Below, piece after piece: positions 17,122 to 26,959 of a stretch of DNA of 64,000 nt. Made by a program: the position numbers and the translations under genes. This stretch comes from Leclercia adecarboxylata (GTDB lineage Bacteria; Pseudomonadota; Gammaproteobacteria; Enterobacterales; Enterobacteriaceae), in the NCBI RefSeq assembly GCF_006874705.1, contig NZ_CP035382.1, positions 3,348,001 to 3,412,000 of the forward strand, written 5' to 3'. The number at the start of each line of letters is the position of its first letter. The first letter of the stretch is position 1. Under the pieces are notes generated by a model. It did no database searches, was not told where the DNA came from, and saw only the letters and a program-made list of their open reading frames with translations.

Positions 17122-17745
17122 ATGTTAAGTATATATGGAAAAAACTGTCGTCCGCAGGAAGCGATAGACGCTATTATTGCGGCGACCGCTGAATATCCAG
17201 AAAAAACGCTAAAGAAATGGCAGAAAATCATTACCGCAGATGTGAACTACATCCATATCGTCATTAGCGGCGAAGTCGAAATTCGTCGTGTCTCCGATGA
17301 GTTAAGTATGTTTACCATGCGCAGCGCGGGTTTTCTGGGTGTCTCATCTATCTACAATAAAGCGTCGTATATGTATGGTATTGCCCGCGATACCACGGTT
17401 ATTCGCACCATCAGGAAAGATGAGTTTGAGCGCCTGATCGGTGAGAAAAATCTCTGGCCGCAGTTCAGCCAAATCCTTGTCTGGTATATTGGCCTGCTCA
17501 GCAAGCGTGATGATATTCTGGTTGCCCGCAGCGCGTACTCTGTGGTGCGTGAATTTTTGCTGGAAATTAATGAATTAATTATTTACCAGAATCGTGACGT
17601 CAATGTTTATGACTATATTCAGGAATATACCAACCTGGCCCGTAGCACGATTATTAAAATCCTCTCAGACCTGAAAAAAGGTCACTATATTGTGGTGGAA
17701 AAAGGTAAGTTGAAAAATATCACCAGCCTGCCGGAACGCTACTGA
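17122..17745 (+). CDS. CRP-fold winged-helix transcriptional regulator, IprA/YaiV-like
   Basis: The 207-residue protein has an N-terminal cyclic-nucleotide-binding-like beta roll (about 30-115: IHIVISGEVEIRR, SAGFLGVSSIY) and a C-terminal winged helix (about 150-200: YIQEYTNLARSTIIKILSDLKKGHYI). The arrangement matches the IprA/YaiV group of enterobacterial regulators, where a canonical cAMP pocket is not conserved. Codon use is more AT-rich than in the backbone, and a 270-base AT-rich upstream region adds to the impression of acquired DNA. It is convergent with gspAB and overlaps the end of that ORF by seven bases. A role in type II secretion control is only an inference from position. Confidence 0.75.
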   Translation: MLSIYGKNCRPQEAIDAIIAATAEYPEKTLKKWQKIITADVNYIHIVISGEVEIRRVSDELSMFTMRSAGFLGVSSIYNKASYMYGIARDTTVIRTIRKDEFERLIGEKNLWPQFSQILVWYIGLLSKRDDILVARSAYSVVREFLLEINELIIYQNRDVNVYDYIQEYTNLARSTIIKILSDLKKGHYIVVEKGKLKNITSLPERY

Positions 17746-18404
17746 ACATCCTGCTTCAGATCTCCATGGGTTAACGCCGATGGAGATTTTTTTTGCCCTG
17801 TCGTTGGCCCTTGCGCCGATATGCGCTCGGATCTTAACGTCGTTGTCCGATCGATAAGCCTCTCCCTCGTCAGCGTACCGGATTGCGTCTCGTCAACGGG
17901 ATCCCCGGGCATTTTTCCCTGCGAATAATCCTCCTGCTGCTCTTTCAGGGCCTGCATAAACCGCGCTTTCAACGAGCCTGACCCGGTTTCGGGCGGCGAG
18001 ACATGCGTGTCGGGCAAGGGTTCGCTGGAGATATCGCTGTCCGGGGGCTGCTGCCAGTCGGCGCCAGCGTCCATTACCAGCGGATCGCTCTTTGGCAGCG
18101 GCGGGGCGTTGACTTCCGCGGCTTCAGGTTGCGGCGCCGGGAAGGGTCTGGAGACGTACACATAATGCATATCGGAGAGCTGAGTATCAGGCTGGGCGAC
18201 GCTTACCGGCTGCGGTGTGGGCGTCGGATGGCGCAGGTGCCAGTAAAGGTGCGCGTACAGCCCGGCGACCAGCATCGCGCCCAGGCAGCATAAGCTGGTC
18301 AGGCTTGTGAAGGCGATCCTGGTCAGCGAGGGGAGGCGATAAGAGAACCAGACCGCCTCACCGGTCTGGAAGCTGCGCTGTGCAGCAAGACAAATCGTGG
18401 ACAT
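17739..18404 (-). CDS. gspB: Putative GspB-like type II secretion accessory protein
   Basis: The 221-residue ORF follows gspA with a one-base overlap (TAATG). It has a short cytosolic start, one membrane helix (about residues 28-53) and a proline- and acid-rich periplasmic stretch, the layout of GspB/ExeB. The C-terminal third lacks the usual conserved periplasmic GspB domain as far as can be seen, and it runs into the neighbouring regulator gene and its terminator. It may be a truncated or diverged GspB. The name rests on position and topology rather than strong sequence match. Confidence 0.55.
   Translation of the reverse strand: MSTICLAAQRSFQTGEAVWFSYRLPSLTRIAFTSLTSLCCLGAMLVAGLYAHLYWHLRHPTPTPQPVSVAQPDTQLSDMHYVYVSRPFPAPQPEAAEVNAPPLPKSDPLVMDAGADWQQPPDSDISSEPLPDTHVSPPETGSGSLKARFMQALKEQQEDYSQGKMPGDPVDETQSGTLTRERLIDRTTTLRSERISAQGPTTGQKKSPSALTHGDLKQDVQ
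17760..17794 (+). terminator. Terminator of the CRP-fold regulator, inside the gspB ORF
   Basis: A perfect 8-bp stem (ATCTCCAT / ATGGAGAT) with a 12-base loop is followed by eight T on the plus strand. It lies within the last codons of the convergent gspB-like ORF. Confidence 0.9.
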
Positions 18405-19981
18405 TATTGGGCTTTTCCTTTCGCCAGCGTTTGCGGGGGAGTATCCGTCACCGGCGTTACAATCGCGGGTGTGGTGTTATTGATGCGCATCAGCTGCATT
18501 AGCGTCTCTTCGCCGGGCATACCGTCAACGTTGAGCCGGGCGCTGGACTGGAATTCGCGGGTTCGCTTCACCAGCGCCCGGGTCCATGTTTGCGCGTGCG
18601 TTTCCGGCTCGTGCAGGGCCTGGCTGAGTTGGGCATCGATCCAGCGCACATCCTCGCTGCTGCTGGCCGCCCCGATTGCCGTTTTCCCCGCCGGGGAAAG
18701 ACGGTGCAATAACGTATAGTTTCCTGTCGCATGGGTGGTAAACCAGCTGCGCTTCACCTGCCACGTGCGGTTATTCATCAGCAGATCGAGCGAATCTGCA
18801 CCCACCCGCGCCACCACCGCATAATTCAGGTGATCCCCGGTTTTCAGTTCGCTCACCCAGGGATAGCCTCCTTTCTCCAGCGTGGCGAGCGGCGCATTGC
18901 CCTGCTTACAGGCGAGGTTCACCCGGGCGGCATTCTGACAGAGCGCATCTTCTGCGGAAGGATCATAGCCCCACATGGTATAGAGCTGATGCATGGCGTC
19001 CGGCAGGTTGACCACCTCATTGTCCATCTGTGGCTGTACGGGGGCTTGCGGGGCGTGAGTCAACCGCTTCCAGCTCGCAGGGACCGGCGGCTGCACGGGC
19101 AGCATGGCGCTGAGAGTGGAGGAGAAATGCCAGCCGCAGGCGGCAAACAGCACGCTGGCAAACAGACCAACCGTTGCCAGCGTTTTGCGATGGGTGGGGC
19201 GCGGCAGCACTTCACCCGCCGCCAGGCGCAGATGACGTGAGCCTACCGCGGCGGCACGTTCGGTCCAGGCTGCCAGCAGCGACAGGTGCGCCAGCGCGTT
19301 CAGTTTGCTGACGGAGCCGTGGCTCAGGGCATGCATGCGGCGCACGCGGGCAGGGCTAAAGGGTGATGTGTCGGCACCATGCTCCAGCGTCTGCGCCTGA
19401 ACATAGCGCAATGTTTCGCGGCAGGTGAGCGGGCGCAGCGTATGGCGGGTATGCACGCGGGACGCCAGGCCGGAACGGGTCATCAGACGCGCGTCCTGAT
19501 CGGGCGTGCCGGTCAACACCAGCGTCAGCGGCAGCCCGCACTCCTGCGCGCGTGAAAGCAGCATCCCCAGCGTGTCCCAGCCATTATCCCGCAGCGCCTG
19601 AACGGCGGCGATCGTCAGCACCAGGCCGGTTGTTTTGCAGGCGGGGTATTTTTCCTGCCACTGATGCAGCACGGCATCAATGGCGTGCAGCCTGCTTTTG
19701 GCCTCTTTTGCGCTGGCGCTGAGTTTATACAGCAGGGCTTTCGCGCTCAGGGTCGGAAAGGCATTAATCGCCACCCCCGCAGGAGACGTTGCCAGTAATT
19801 GACCGGTGAAAGCGTTCAGTAGCGTCTCGTCATCGCTGAACAGGGCCGCAATACCGGCAAGGGTCGACTTCTCTGCCAGCATGCCGAAGACATCCTGATG
19901 ATAAGACGCAAAGAAGTCGCCACAGGCGCGGGTCGCACTCCTGAAGGGCGGGCGGACAAATTTAAAATGACTCTGATACAT
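18404..19981 (-). CDS. gspA: GspA/ExeA-like protein with degenerate ATPase motifs
   Basis: The 525-residue protein begins like ExeA-family AAA ATPases (MYQSHFKFVRPPF), then has a membrane helix near 266-290 and a periplasmic part with a C-terminal peptidoglycan-binding repeat (LNVDGMPGEETLMQLMRI). GspA/ExeA with GspB helps the secretin assemble through the peptidoglycan. Here the Walker A slot (about residues 45-58) reads ALFSDDETLLNAF with no GxxGxGK[ST], and the Walker B slot (about 119-130) lacks the DE pair, so ATP hydrolysis is unlikely. The rest of the frame is intact, pointing to a pseudo-ATPase rather than decay. Confidence 0.8.
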   Translation of the reverse strand: MYQSHFKFVRPPFRSATRACGDFFASYHQDVFGMLAEKSTLAGIAALFSDDETLLNAFTGQLLATSPAGVAINAFPTLSAKALLYKLSASAKEAKSRLHAIDAVLHQWQEKYPACKTTGLVLTIAAVQALRDNGWDTLGMLLSRAQECGLPLTLVLTGTPDQDARLMTRSGLASRVHTRHTLRPLTCRETLRYVQAQTLEHGADTSPFSPARVRRMHALSHGSVSKLNALAHLSLLAAWTERAAAVGSRHLRLAAGEVLPRPTHRKTLATVGLFASVLFAACGWHFSSTLSAMLPVQPPVPASWKRLTHAPQAPVQPQMDNEVVNLPDAMHQLYTMWGYDPSAEDALCQNAARVNLACKQGNAPLATLEKGGYPWVSELKTGDHLNYAVVARVGADSLDLLMNNRTWQVKRSWFTTHATGNYTLLHRLSPAGKTAIGAASSSEDVRWIDAQLSQALHEPETHAQTWTRALVKRTREFQSSARLNVDGMPGEETLMQLMRINNTTPAIVTPVTDTPPQTLAKGKAQ

Positions 19982-20208
19982 AACGCTTCACCCTGGTAAT
20001 TCATATCACTGATATTCAGCCAGGAAAGTACGAGAGGCGACGCAGTGGGTCAATTTTTCCACAGGAGAAAAATAACCTTTTATAACCGCTTAACACCGGG
20101 GTTTTTAAGGGTCAATATTTTTCTGCATTAAAGTTAATGGCAAAGCAGATGGAGCCATCAGGCCGGCATTATTACTATTTTCGGGTGTTACAGGTGCAGC
20201 GCCAGGCT

Positions 20209-20226
20209 GCAAATTCCTGCATTTGC
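20209..20226. promoter_or_regulatory. Inverted repeat just before gspC
   Basis: GCAAAT-TCCTGC-ATTTGC is a perfect 6-bp inverted repeat ending 18 bases before the gspC ATG, in the 263-base divergent region between gspA and gspC. It may be an operator or a leader hairpin. The rest of that gap is AT-rich; no confident promoter was assigned. Confidence 0.35.
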
Positions 20227-20244
20227 TAAAAGGCCCGTTAAATA

Positions 20245-21018
20245 ATGAAAATGCAGCTCTATTCCCGATTTATTGCGCCCTGCGTGATGTTTGTTCTGCT
20301 GCTGTTTAGCGGTCATCAGGGATATGTCGTCTTTAAGGCTTATAAAAAAGGCACGGACCCTGTCCCGGGTAATGCGCCAGAGCAGTCCCGCGCAGGTCAA
20401 CAGGGACAGACGTTTGCCCTGTTTCAGCCTGCGGTTAATCAGACCACGCCGCAGCAGGCGGAGAAAAAGTCAATTTCGGCTGAGGTTGACGGAATTATCA
20501 GCAGCGATGAAGCCTGGCTCTCCTTCGCGGTGATCAAAACGCCTAACGGACAGCAAAGCTACCGCGAAGGCGAGAGTCTCCCGGGCTACAGCGATGCGTG
20601 GATTGAAGAGATCAATCCCGACAATGTGGTGGTGAATTATCAGGGGGATCGTCAGGTGCTGGCGTTAAAGCGTCCCGACTATTTTAAAGGGGAGGTAAAT
20701 CCCTCTCCGGTGCCAAAACCGAAAAACGATGCCGGGGGCGATAATTTACATCTCGACGACTATTTCGTGCTGAAGCCTTATATGGATAAAGGCCAGCTCG
20801 GCGGCTATCAAATAAAGCCGAAAAATGCCTCCTCTTTTTTTAGCCATAGCGGGCTGGAAAAGGGGGATGTGGTAGTGAAAGTGAACGCCGTCGATATGAC
20901 GCGGGCGGAGCAGGCGAAAAGTATTATTGCCAGCTGGTCGAAAATGAGAGAAGCGGAAGTCGTAGTCAGACGCCACGCTCACCTTGAAAATATTCGGGTT
21001 AATGTTTTAAACAATTAA
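20245..21018 (+). CDS. gspC: Type II secretion inner-membrane protein GspC
   Basis: The 257-residue bitopic protein links the inner-membrane platform to the secretin. It has a short cytosolic start, one helix (about 9-30) and a homology region that binds the GspD N0 domain (about 75-150). A C-terminal PDZ-like domain follows (about 185-257: GGYQIKPKN..SFFSHSGLEKGDVVVKVN). It is the first gene of the 12-gene gspC-O operon. Confidence 0.93.
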   Translation: MKMQLYSRFIAPCVMFVLLLFSGHQGYVVFKAYKKGTDPVPGNAPEQSRAGQQGQTFALFQPAVNQTTPQQAEKKSISAEVDGIISSDEAWLSFAVIKTPNGQQSYREGESLPGYSDAWIEEINPDNVVVNYQGDRQVLALKRPDYFKGEVNPSPVPKPKNDAGGDNLHLDDYFVLKPYMDKGQLGGYQIKPKNASSFFSHSGLEKGDVVVKVNAVDMTRAEQAKSIIASWSKMREAEVVVRRHAHLENIRVNVLNN

Positions 21019-21031
21019 CAAGTGTAATGTG

Positions 21032-22942
21032 ATGAAGAAATTTCCCTGGGCATGTATCGCGCTGACCACCGCGTCGTTGATCTCAAATTCAGTGATGGCG
21101 GCGAACTTTAGCGCCAGTTTTAAAAATACCGATATCCGAGAATTTATTGATACGGTAAGTCGCAACCTGAATAAAACCATTCTTGTCGATCCCTCCGTGC
21201 AGGGAAACGTATCGGTTAAGACCTATAACGTGCTGACGGAAGAGGAATATTATCAGTTCTTTCTTAGCGTGCTGGATCTGTACGGCCTGTCGGTGATCCC
21301 GATGGATAACGGCATGGTGAAGGTGGTGCGCTCCACGGTGGCGCGCACCGCCGGCGTACCGCTGGCCGACAGCAAAAACCCCGGCAAGGGCGACGAGATC
21401 ATCACCCGCGTGGTGCGGATGGAAAACGTACCGGTACGGGAGCTGGCCCCGCTGCTGCGCCAGCTGAACGACGCCTCCGGTATCGGCAACGTCGTGCACT
21501 TTGAACCGTCCAACGTACTGCTGTTAACCGGTAAAGCCTCGGTGGTCAACCGGCTGGTGGATCTGGTCGGGCGCGTGGATCGCTCCGGCGTGCAGCGCCG
21601 CGAAATCGTGCCGCTGCGCTATGCCTCGGCGAAATCGCTCAGCGACATGTTGAACAACCTCAACAACGAAGAGCAGAAAGGGCAGAACGCGCCGCAGCTG
21701 ACGACCAAAGTGGTGGCCGATGATGAAACCAACAGCCTGATCATCAGCGGCCCGGAAGATGGCCGGGCGCGTACCCGGTCGCTGATTGGCCAGCTCGATC
21801 GCGAACAGAATAACGAAGGCAATACCCGCGTCTTCTACCTGAAGTATGCCAGCGCCAGCAAAGTGGTGCCGGTGCTGACCGGGATTGGCGAGCAGCTGAA
21901 AGACAAAGCGGGCGCGGCGAAAAGTAAAACCCCGTCCGCCAGCAGCGAGCTGAATATTACCGCGGATGAAGCCACCAACTCGCTGGTGATCACCGCCCAG
22001 CCCAACGTCATGAACTCGCTGGAAAAGGTTATCGACAAGCTCGATATTCGCCGCCCACAGGTGCTGGTGGAGGCGATCATTGCTGAAGTGCAGGACGGTA
22101 ACGGCCTCGACCTCGGCGTGCAGTGGACCGGCAAACACGGCGGGGTGCAGTTTGGCGCCACCGGTCTGCCGATAAGCCAGGTAAAAGCAGGTACCCTGAA
22201 GGGCGCCAGCTTTACCGGCATGGCGACCGGCTTCTTTAACGGCGATTTTGGCGCCCTGATGACCGCGCTCTCCACCGACGGTAAAAACGACATCCTGTCG
22301 ACGCCCAGCGTCGTCACCCTCGATAACAAAGAGGCGTCATTTAACGTCGGTCAGGATGTGCCGGTACTCTCCGGCTCGCAGACCACCAGCGGGGATAACG
22401 TCTTTAACTCGGTGGAGCGGAAAACCGTCGGCACCAAGCTGAAGATTGTGCCGCAGATTAACGACGGCGACATCATTCACCTCAAGATTGAGCAGGAAGT
22501 CTCCAGCGTTGACGCCAGCGCCACCGAAGATGCGAGCCTCGACCCAACCTTCAACACCCGTACCATCAATAACGAAGTGATGGTCCACAGCGGGCAGACC
22601 GTGGTGCTCGGCGGGCTGATGGAGAACGTCACCAAACAGAACGTCTCGAAGGTGCCGCTGCTGGGGGATATTCCGCTGGTGGGGCAGCTGTTCCGCTATA
22701 CCTCCCAGGACACCTCGAAGCGCAACCTGATGGTCTTTATTCATACCACTGTTCTGCGCGACGACGACACCTACAGCGCGTCGTCGAAAGAGAAATATGA
22801 CCAGATCCGCGCCCGTCAGCAGCAGCGGCTGGAAGAGAGCAAGTTCGGCATCGTCGCCCCTGAAGGCAATGCCGTTCTGCCCGACTACCCGGCGATGACA
22901 GGCACGGCGACGGTGAAAAACCGCAACCCCTTTAAAGAGTAA
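21032..22942 (+). CDS. gspD: Type II secretion outer-membrane secretin GspD
   Basis: A 636-residue secretin with a signal peptide (ending SVMA, then ANFSASF). N0 and repeated N1-N3 domains follow ([37 protein letters not shown]). The C-terminal secretin core contains [32 protein letters not shown] and [15 protein letters not shown]. It forms the 15-subunit exit channel. An in-frame GTG at 21029 directly precedes the ATG at 21032; the ATG was chosen. The ribosome site is weak. It begins 13 bases after gspC. Confidence 0.95.
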   Translation: MKKFPWACIALTTASLISNSVMAANFSASFKNTDIREFIDTVSRNLNKTILVDPSVQGNVSVKTYNVLTEEEYYQFFLSVLDLYGLSVIPMDNGMVKVVRSTVARTAGVPLADSKNPGKGDEIITRVVRMENVPVRELAPLLRQLNDASGIGNVVHFEPSNVLLLTGKASVVNRLVDLVGRVDRSGVQRREIVPLRYASAKSLSDMLNNLNNEEQKGQNAPQLTTKVVADDETNSLIISGPEDGRARTRSLIGQLDREQNNEGNTRVFYLKYASASKVVPVLTGIGEQLKDKAGAAKSKTPSASSELNITADEATNSLVITAQPNVMNSLEKVIDKLDIRRPQVLVEAIIAEVQDGNGLDLGVQWTGKHGGVQFGATGLPISQVKAGTLKGASFTGMATGFFNGDFGALMTALSTDGKNDILSTPSVVTLDNKEASFNVGQDVPVLSGSQTTSGDNVFNSVERKTVGTKLKIVPQINDGDIIHLKIEQEVSSVDASATEDASLDPTFNTRTINNEVMVHSGQTVVLGGLMENVTKQNVSKVPLLGDIPLVGQLFRYTSQDTSKRNLMVFIHTTVLRDDDTYSASSKEKYDQIRARQQQRLEESKFGIVAPEGNAVLPDYPAMTGTATVKNRNPFKE

Positions 22943-22956
22943 GGACGAGGCGCAAC

Positions 22957-24441
22957 ATGGACGAAATGCAACTGAGTCACGATCTCTGCAGTAGTAACTA
23001 CGCCCGGGAGCACGGGATCCTCTTTTATCAGGGGCAGGTCTGGATGCGCGACGACGCTCCGGCGTTTGCCCTGCTGGAGATGCGCCGGGTGCTGGGGCGA
23101 TCCTTCTCCCCGACCATTCTGACGGCAGACGCCTTCGACGAAATGCTGGCGAAGGTCTGGCAGCAGAACAGCGGCGTCTCCCAGCAGCTGGTGGACGACA
23201 TGGATGCCGATATCGACCTGCTGGCGTTAACCGAGGAGATCCCCGACAACGAAGATCTGCTGGATAACGACGAAAACTCGCCGGTGATCCGCCTGATCAA
23301 CGCCATTCTTGGCGAAGCGGTGAAGGACGGCGCGTCAGATATTCATATTGAAACCTTTGAGCGCACCCTGAGCATCCGCTTTCGCGTCGACGGCGTGCTG
23401 CGACCGGTGCTGCAACCGGCGCGCAAGCTCGCGCCGCTGCTGGTGTCGCGCATTAAGGTCATGTCGAAGCTCGATATCGCCGAAAAACGCCTGCCGCAGG
23501 ATGGGCGTATCTCGCTGCGGATCGGGCGCAAGGCCATCGACGTGCGTGTCTCCACCATTCCGTCGCAGTATGGCGAGCGGGTGGTGATGCGTCTGCTGGA
23601 TAAAAGCAACCTCCAGCCGGACATTAATAAGCTGGGGCTGATCGATCACGAGCTGGCCCAGCTCAAGGCGCTGATTGCCCGTCCGCACGGCATTATCCTG
23701 GTCACCGGGCCGACCGGCTCCGGGAAAAGCACCACCCTGTACGCCATCCTGTCGGCGCTGAACGGCCATGAACGCAATGTCCTGACCGTCGAAGATCCGA
23801 TTGAGTACGAGCTGGAAGGGGTAGGGCAGACCCAGGTTAACCCGCGCGTGGACATGACCTTTGCCCGTGGCCTGCGCGCCATCCTGCGCCAGGATCCGGA
23901 CGTGGTGATGATCGGCGAGATCCGTGACGGCGAAACCGCGCAGATCGCGGTGCAGGCCTCCCTGACCGGTCACCTGGTGATGTCCACCCTGCACACCAAC
24001 AGCGCCGCCGGGGCCATTACCCGTCTGCGCGATATGGGGCTGGAGTCCTTTTTAATCGGATCATCGTTGCTCGGTGTCATTGCCCAGCGTCTGGTGCGTC
24101 GGCTCTGCACCCACTGCCGCACCACCAGTCCGCTGGATGACAATGAAAAAGCGCTGTTCAGCTTTATGGCCATTACCCCGAAAGCGATCTGGCGCGCGGT
24201 GGGCTGTGAGCACTGCCGCCAGAGCGGCTATCAGGGACGTGCGGGGATCCATGAGTTTCTGGTGGTCGACAGCGCCATGCGCCGGGCGATCCACGAAGAT
24301 AAAGACGAAATGGCGATCGAAACCCAGCTCTTCAAACAGGCGCACAGCCTGCGCGAAAACGGTCTGCTGAAGGTGATCTCCGGCATCACTTCGCTGGAAG
24401 AGGTGATGCGCGTCACCGCCGAACGTGGGGGTGAGGAATAA
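22957..24441 (+). CDS. gspE: Type II secretion assembly ATPase GspE
   Basis: A 494-residue cytosolic hexameric ATPase that drives pseudopilus assembly. The N-terminal domain binds GspL. The ATPase core shows DIHIE, Walker [12 protein letters not shown], an Asp box (VEDPIEYEL), Walker B ([12 protein letters not shown]) and a His box ([12 protein letters not shown]). A zinc-binding loop has paired CxxC motifs (CTHC, CEHC). Its stop overlaps the gspF start by one base. Confidence 0.96.
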   Translation: MDEMQLSHDLCSSNYAREHGILFYQGQVWMRDDAPAFALLEMRRVLGRSFSPTILTADAFDEMLAKVWQQNSGVSQQLVDDMDADIDLLALTEEIPDNEDLLDNDENSPVIRLINAILGEAVKDGASDIHIETFERTLSIRFRVDGVLRPVLQPARKLAPLLVSRIKVMSKLDIAEKRLPQDGRISLRIGRKAIDVRVSTIPSQYGERVVMRLLDKSNLQPDINKLGLIDHELAQLKALIARPHGIILVTGPTGSGKSTTLYAILSALNGHERNVLTVEDPIEYELEGVGQTQVNPRVDMTFARGLRAILRQDPDVVMIGEIRDGETAQIAVQASLTGHLVMSTLHTNSAAGAITRLRDMGLESFLIGSSLLGVIAQRLVRRLCTHCRTTSPLDDNEKALFSFMAITPKAIWRAVGCEHCRQSGYQGRAGIHEFLVVDSAMRRAIHEDKDEMAIETQLFKQAHSLRENGLLKVISGITSLEEVMRVTAERGGEE

Positions 24442-25649
24442 TGGCATGGTATGCGTGGACCGCGACCGACGCGGCGGGTAAAACCCGGCGCGGCACCCTG
24501 CAGGCCGAGGGGCAAAAGCAGGTGCGTCAGGCGCTGCGCGAGCAAAAGCTGATGCCGCTGACCATTACCCTGACCCGGGAAAAATCCGCTGCCGGCAGCG
24601 CACAGAAAGGGATCAAGCTCTCAACGCCGGACCTGTCGATGTTTACCCGCCAGCTGTCGACGCTGGTGAACGCCGCGCTGCCGCTGGAGAGCGCCCTGAA
24701 GGCCATTGCCCGGCAGTCGGAGGATAAAAAGCTGGCGGCGATGGTGAGTGACATTCGCGACAAGGTGGTGGAAGGGCATACGCTGTTCGACGCCTTCAGC
24801 CAGTTTCCCCGCACCTTCGACAAGCTCTACTGCACCCTGGTGATGGCCGGAGAAAAAACCGGCCACCTCGGCGATGTACTGGAGAAGCTGGCGGAGTACA
24901 ACGAACAGCGCCAGAAGATGAAAAGTAAGCTCACCCAGGCGATGGTCTACCCGATCACCCTGACGGTGGTAGCCATTGCGGTCATCAGTATTTTGCTGGT
25001 AGCGGTGGTGCCGCAGGTGATCGAGCAGTTTACCCATATGAAACAGCAGCTGCCAATGACCACCCGCACGCTGATTGCAGTCAGCGATTTCCTGCAGGCG
25101 TACGGCATGATCATTGGCGGAGGGCTGGCGGCGGGCGCGATCGGCTTTAAAGGCTGGCTGAAGAAAACCCGCAATCGCTTCATCTGGCACCGCTGGCTGG
25201 TGAAAAACGCCCCGATTAAAAAGCTGGTTCGCGCCATCAACAGCGCGCGTTACATCCGCACCCTGAGCATATTGCAGGCCAGTAGCGTTCCGCTGCTGGA
25301 GGGGATGTATATCGCGATGGACGGGATTGAAAACCTCTATGCCCGCCAGGTGCTGGAGCAGGCGGCGGATACCGTGCGCCAGGGGGCATCGCTCTGTTCC
25401 GCCCTGGAGCAGGCGCAGCTCTTCCCCCCCACCATGCTGTATATGATTGCCTCCGGCGAAGAGAGCGGTGAATTAGGCAACTTAATGGATCGCGCCGCCG
25501 AAAATCAGGAATCGGGATTACAGCATCGTATTACCTTAACGCTGTCGGTATTTGAACCGGCGCTGGTGGTCTCCATGGCGACCATTGTTCTCTTTATTGT
25601 GATGTCAATATTACAGCCGCTTCTGCAACTTAATAACATGGTAGGTTAA
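24441..25649 (+). CDS. gspF: Type II secretion platform protein GspF
   Basis: A 402-residue polytopic inner-membrane protein at the centre of the assembly platform. It has two repeated cytoplasmic GspF domains (about 70-190 and 270-395) and three membrane helices (about 168-190, 215-240, 370-392). Motifs FTRQLSTLVNAALPLE and IASGEESGELGNLMDRAAE are typical. It shares one base with gspE (TAATG). Confidence 0.95.
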   Translation: MAWYAWTATDAAGKTRRGTLQAEGQKQVRQALREQKLMPLTITLTREKSAAGSAQKGIKLSTPDLSMFTRQLSTLVNAALPLESALKAIARQSEDKKLAAMVSDIRDKVVEGHTLFDAFSQFPRTFDKLYCTLVMAGEKTGHLGDVLEKLAEYNEQRQKMKSKLTQAMVYPITLTVVAIAVISILLVAVVPQVIEQFTHMKQQLPMTTRTLIAVSDFLQAYGMIIGGGLAAGAIGFKGWLKKTRNRFIWHRWLVKNAPIKKLVRAINSARYIRTLSILQASSVPLLEGMYIAMDGIENLYARQVLEQAADTVRQGASLCSALEQAQLFPPTMLYMIASGEESGELGNLMDRAAENQESGLQHRITLTLSVFEPALVVSMATIVLFIVMSILQPLLQLNNMVG

Positions 25650-25651
25650 AT

Positions 25652-26095
25652 ATGGCGATGAAACGAAAAAACCTGGCGTCCCAGGCGGGCTTTACTTTGC
25701 TCGAATTAATGGTGGTGATTGTGATCCTCGGGGTGCTGGCCAGTATGGTGGTGCCAAATTTAATGGGTAATAAAGAGAAAGCCGACAGTCAGAAAGCCAC
25801 CAGCGATATTGTCGCGCTGGAAGGTTCGCTGGATATGTACAAACTCGATAACCACCGCTACCCGACCACCGAGCAGGGCCTGCAGGCTTTGGTCAGCAAA
25901 CCGGAAATCGCGCCAATCCCCAACGGCTACCGCGCCGACGGCTATATCCGCCGCCTGCCGCAGGATCCCTGGGGCAGCGATTACCTGATGGTCAGCCCGG
26001 GCGAGCACGGTGCCGTCGATGTCTTTTCTGCGGGGCCCGATGGCGAAGCCAATACCGCCGACGATATTACTAACTGGTCGCTCGCGAATAAATAA
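25652..26095 (+). CDS. gspG: Type II secretion major pseudopilin GspG
   Basis: The 147-residue major pseudopilin has a prepilin leader cleaved by GspO before the phenylalanine of GFTLLELMVVIVILG, with Glu at +5. The C-terminal half carries the calcium-binding loop typical of GspG (LPQDPWGSDY, SAGPDGEANTADDITNW). It polymerises into the pseudopilus. It starts two bases after gspF. Confidence 0.97.
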   Translation: MAMKRKNLASQAGFTLLELMVVIVILGVLASMVVPNLMGNKEKADSQKATSDIVALEGSLDMYKLDNHRYPTTEQGLQALVSKPEIAPIPNGYRADGYIRRLPQDPWGSDYLMVSPGEHGAVDVFSAGPDGEANTADDITNWSLANK

Positions 26096-26580
26096 TGAGT
26101 AAGCAACGCGGCTTTACTTTGCTGGAAATTATCCTCGCGCTGGTGATATTCGCCAGCTGCGCGATGATGGTGGTTTCAACGATTCCCTCGCGCAGCGGCG
26201 CGGATATATTTGGTCAGCAATTAAAAGCCCTTGTGGATTATGGTTCAGACCGTGCGGTGATGGACGGAAATATTGTCGGGTTAGTGATTGCCACGGATAA
26301 ATATCAGCTTGTGTCGTTGAACGTTGTAAAAGGGGAACGTCGCTGGGTGCCCTTATCCGCAGGGCGAATTACCACGAAAGGCGATTTTCCTGAAGAGATG
26401 CACGTATCGCTATCTCCGCAGCGGCTGGCCGCCACGCTGGATGCCGATCCGCAAATCATCTTTTTACCGGATGGCGAGGTAGGTCGCTTCACGCTGAGGT
26501 TGCAAAGCTACGACAAACAGCACCATTTCCGGGTGGTGTCGCAAGGTGCGGCCCCCGTTTCGGTGGAGAACGATGACTAA
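26095..26580 (+). CDS. gspH: Type II secretion minor pseudopilin GspH
   Basis: The 161-residue prepilin has the cleavage motif QRGFTLLEIILALVIFAS at its N-terminus with Glu at +5. The remainder is a beta-rich periplasmic domain of the GspH type (LPDGEVGRFTLRL). It belongs to the pseudopilus tip complex H-I-J-K. Its ATG overlaps the gspG stop. Confidence 0.93.
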   Translation: MSKQRGFTLLEIILALVIFASCAMMVVSTIPSRSGADIFGQQLKALVDYGSDRAVMDGNIVGLVIATDKYQLVSLNVVKGERRWVPLSAGRITTKGDFPEEMHVSLSPQRLAATLDADPQIIFLPDGEVGRFTLRLQSYDKQHHFRVVSQGAAPVSVENDD

Positions 26581-26959
26581 ATGCAAGGCAAAGCAAAAGG
26601 GGATGACGCTGCTGGAGGTGATGGTTGCGCTGGTGATTTTCTCCACCGCTGCGCTGGCGCTGATGCACTCCGTGTCCCTGAACGTTCGTTTTACCCACGG
26701 CCTGAGCGAAACAGTGCAGGCCAGTTGGGTAGCGGAAAACGTGCTTGCAGAAGCGACGCTCAGCAACAGTGATTTCCCCGATGCCGATGAGCAGGGGACA
26801 GAAACCATGGGCGGGCGTAGCTGGAACTGGCACAAGCAGCGGGTCAAAACCGCCAACAACGGCTGGGCCAGTGAAGTTCGCGTTTACGCGGAAGGGGATG
26901 AAAGCCAGCCGGCCATCACCCTGCACATCATTCCGCCAGCAGAGAAGGTGAGCAAGTGA
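26573..26959 (+). CDS. gspI: Type II secretion minor pseudopilin GspI
   Basis: The 128-residue prepilin begins MTKCKAKQKG, followed by the mature MTLLEVMVALVIFS with Glu at +5. The ATG at 26573 lies within the last codons of gspH; longer upstream starts would lengthen the leader beyond the family norm. WVAENVLAEA and a C-terminal beta domain fit GspI, which nucleates the tip with J and K. Confidence 0.93.
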   Translation: MTKCKAKQKGMTLLEVMVALVIFSTAALALMHSVSLNVRFTHGLSETVQASWVAENVLAEATLSNSDFPDADEQGTETMGGRSWNWHKQRVKTANNGWASEVRVYAEGDESQPAITLHIIPPAEKVSK

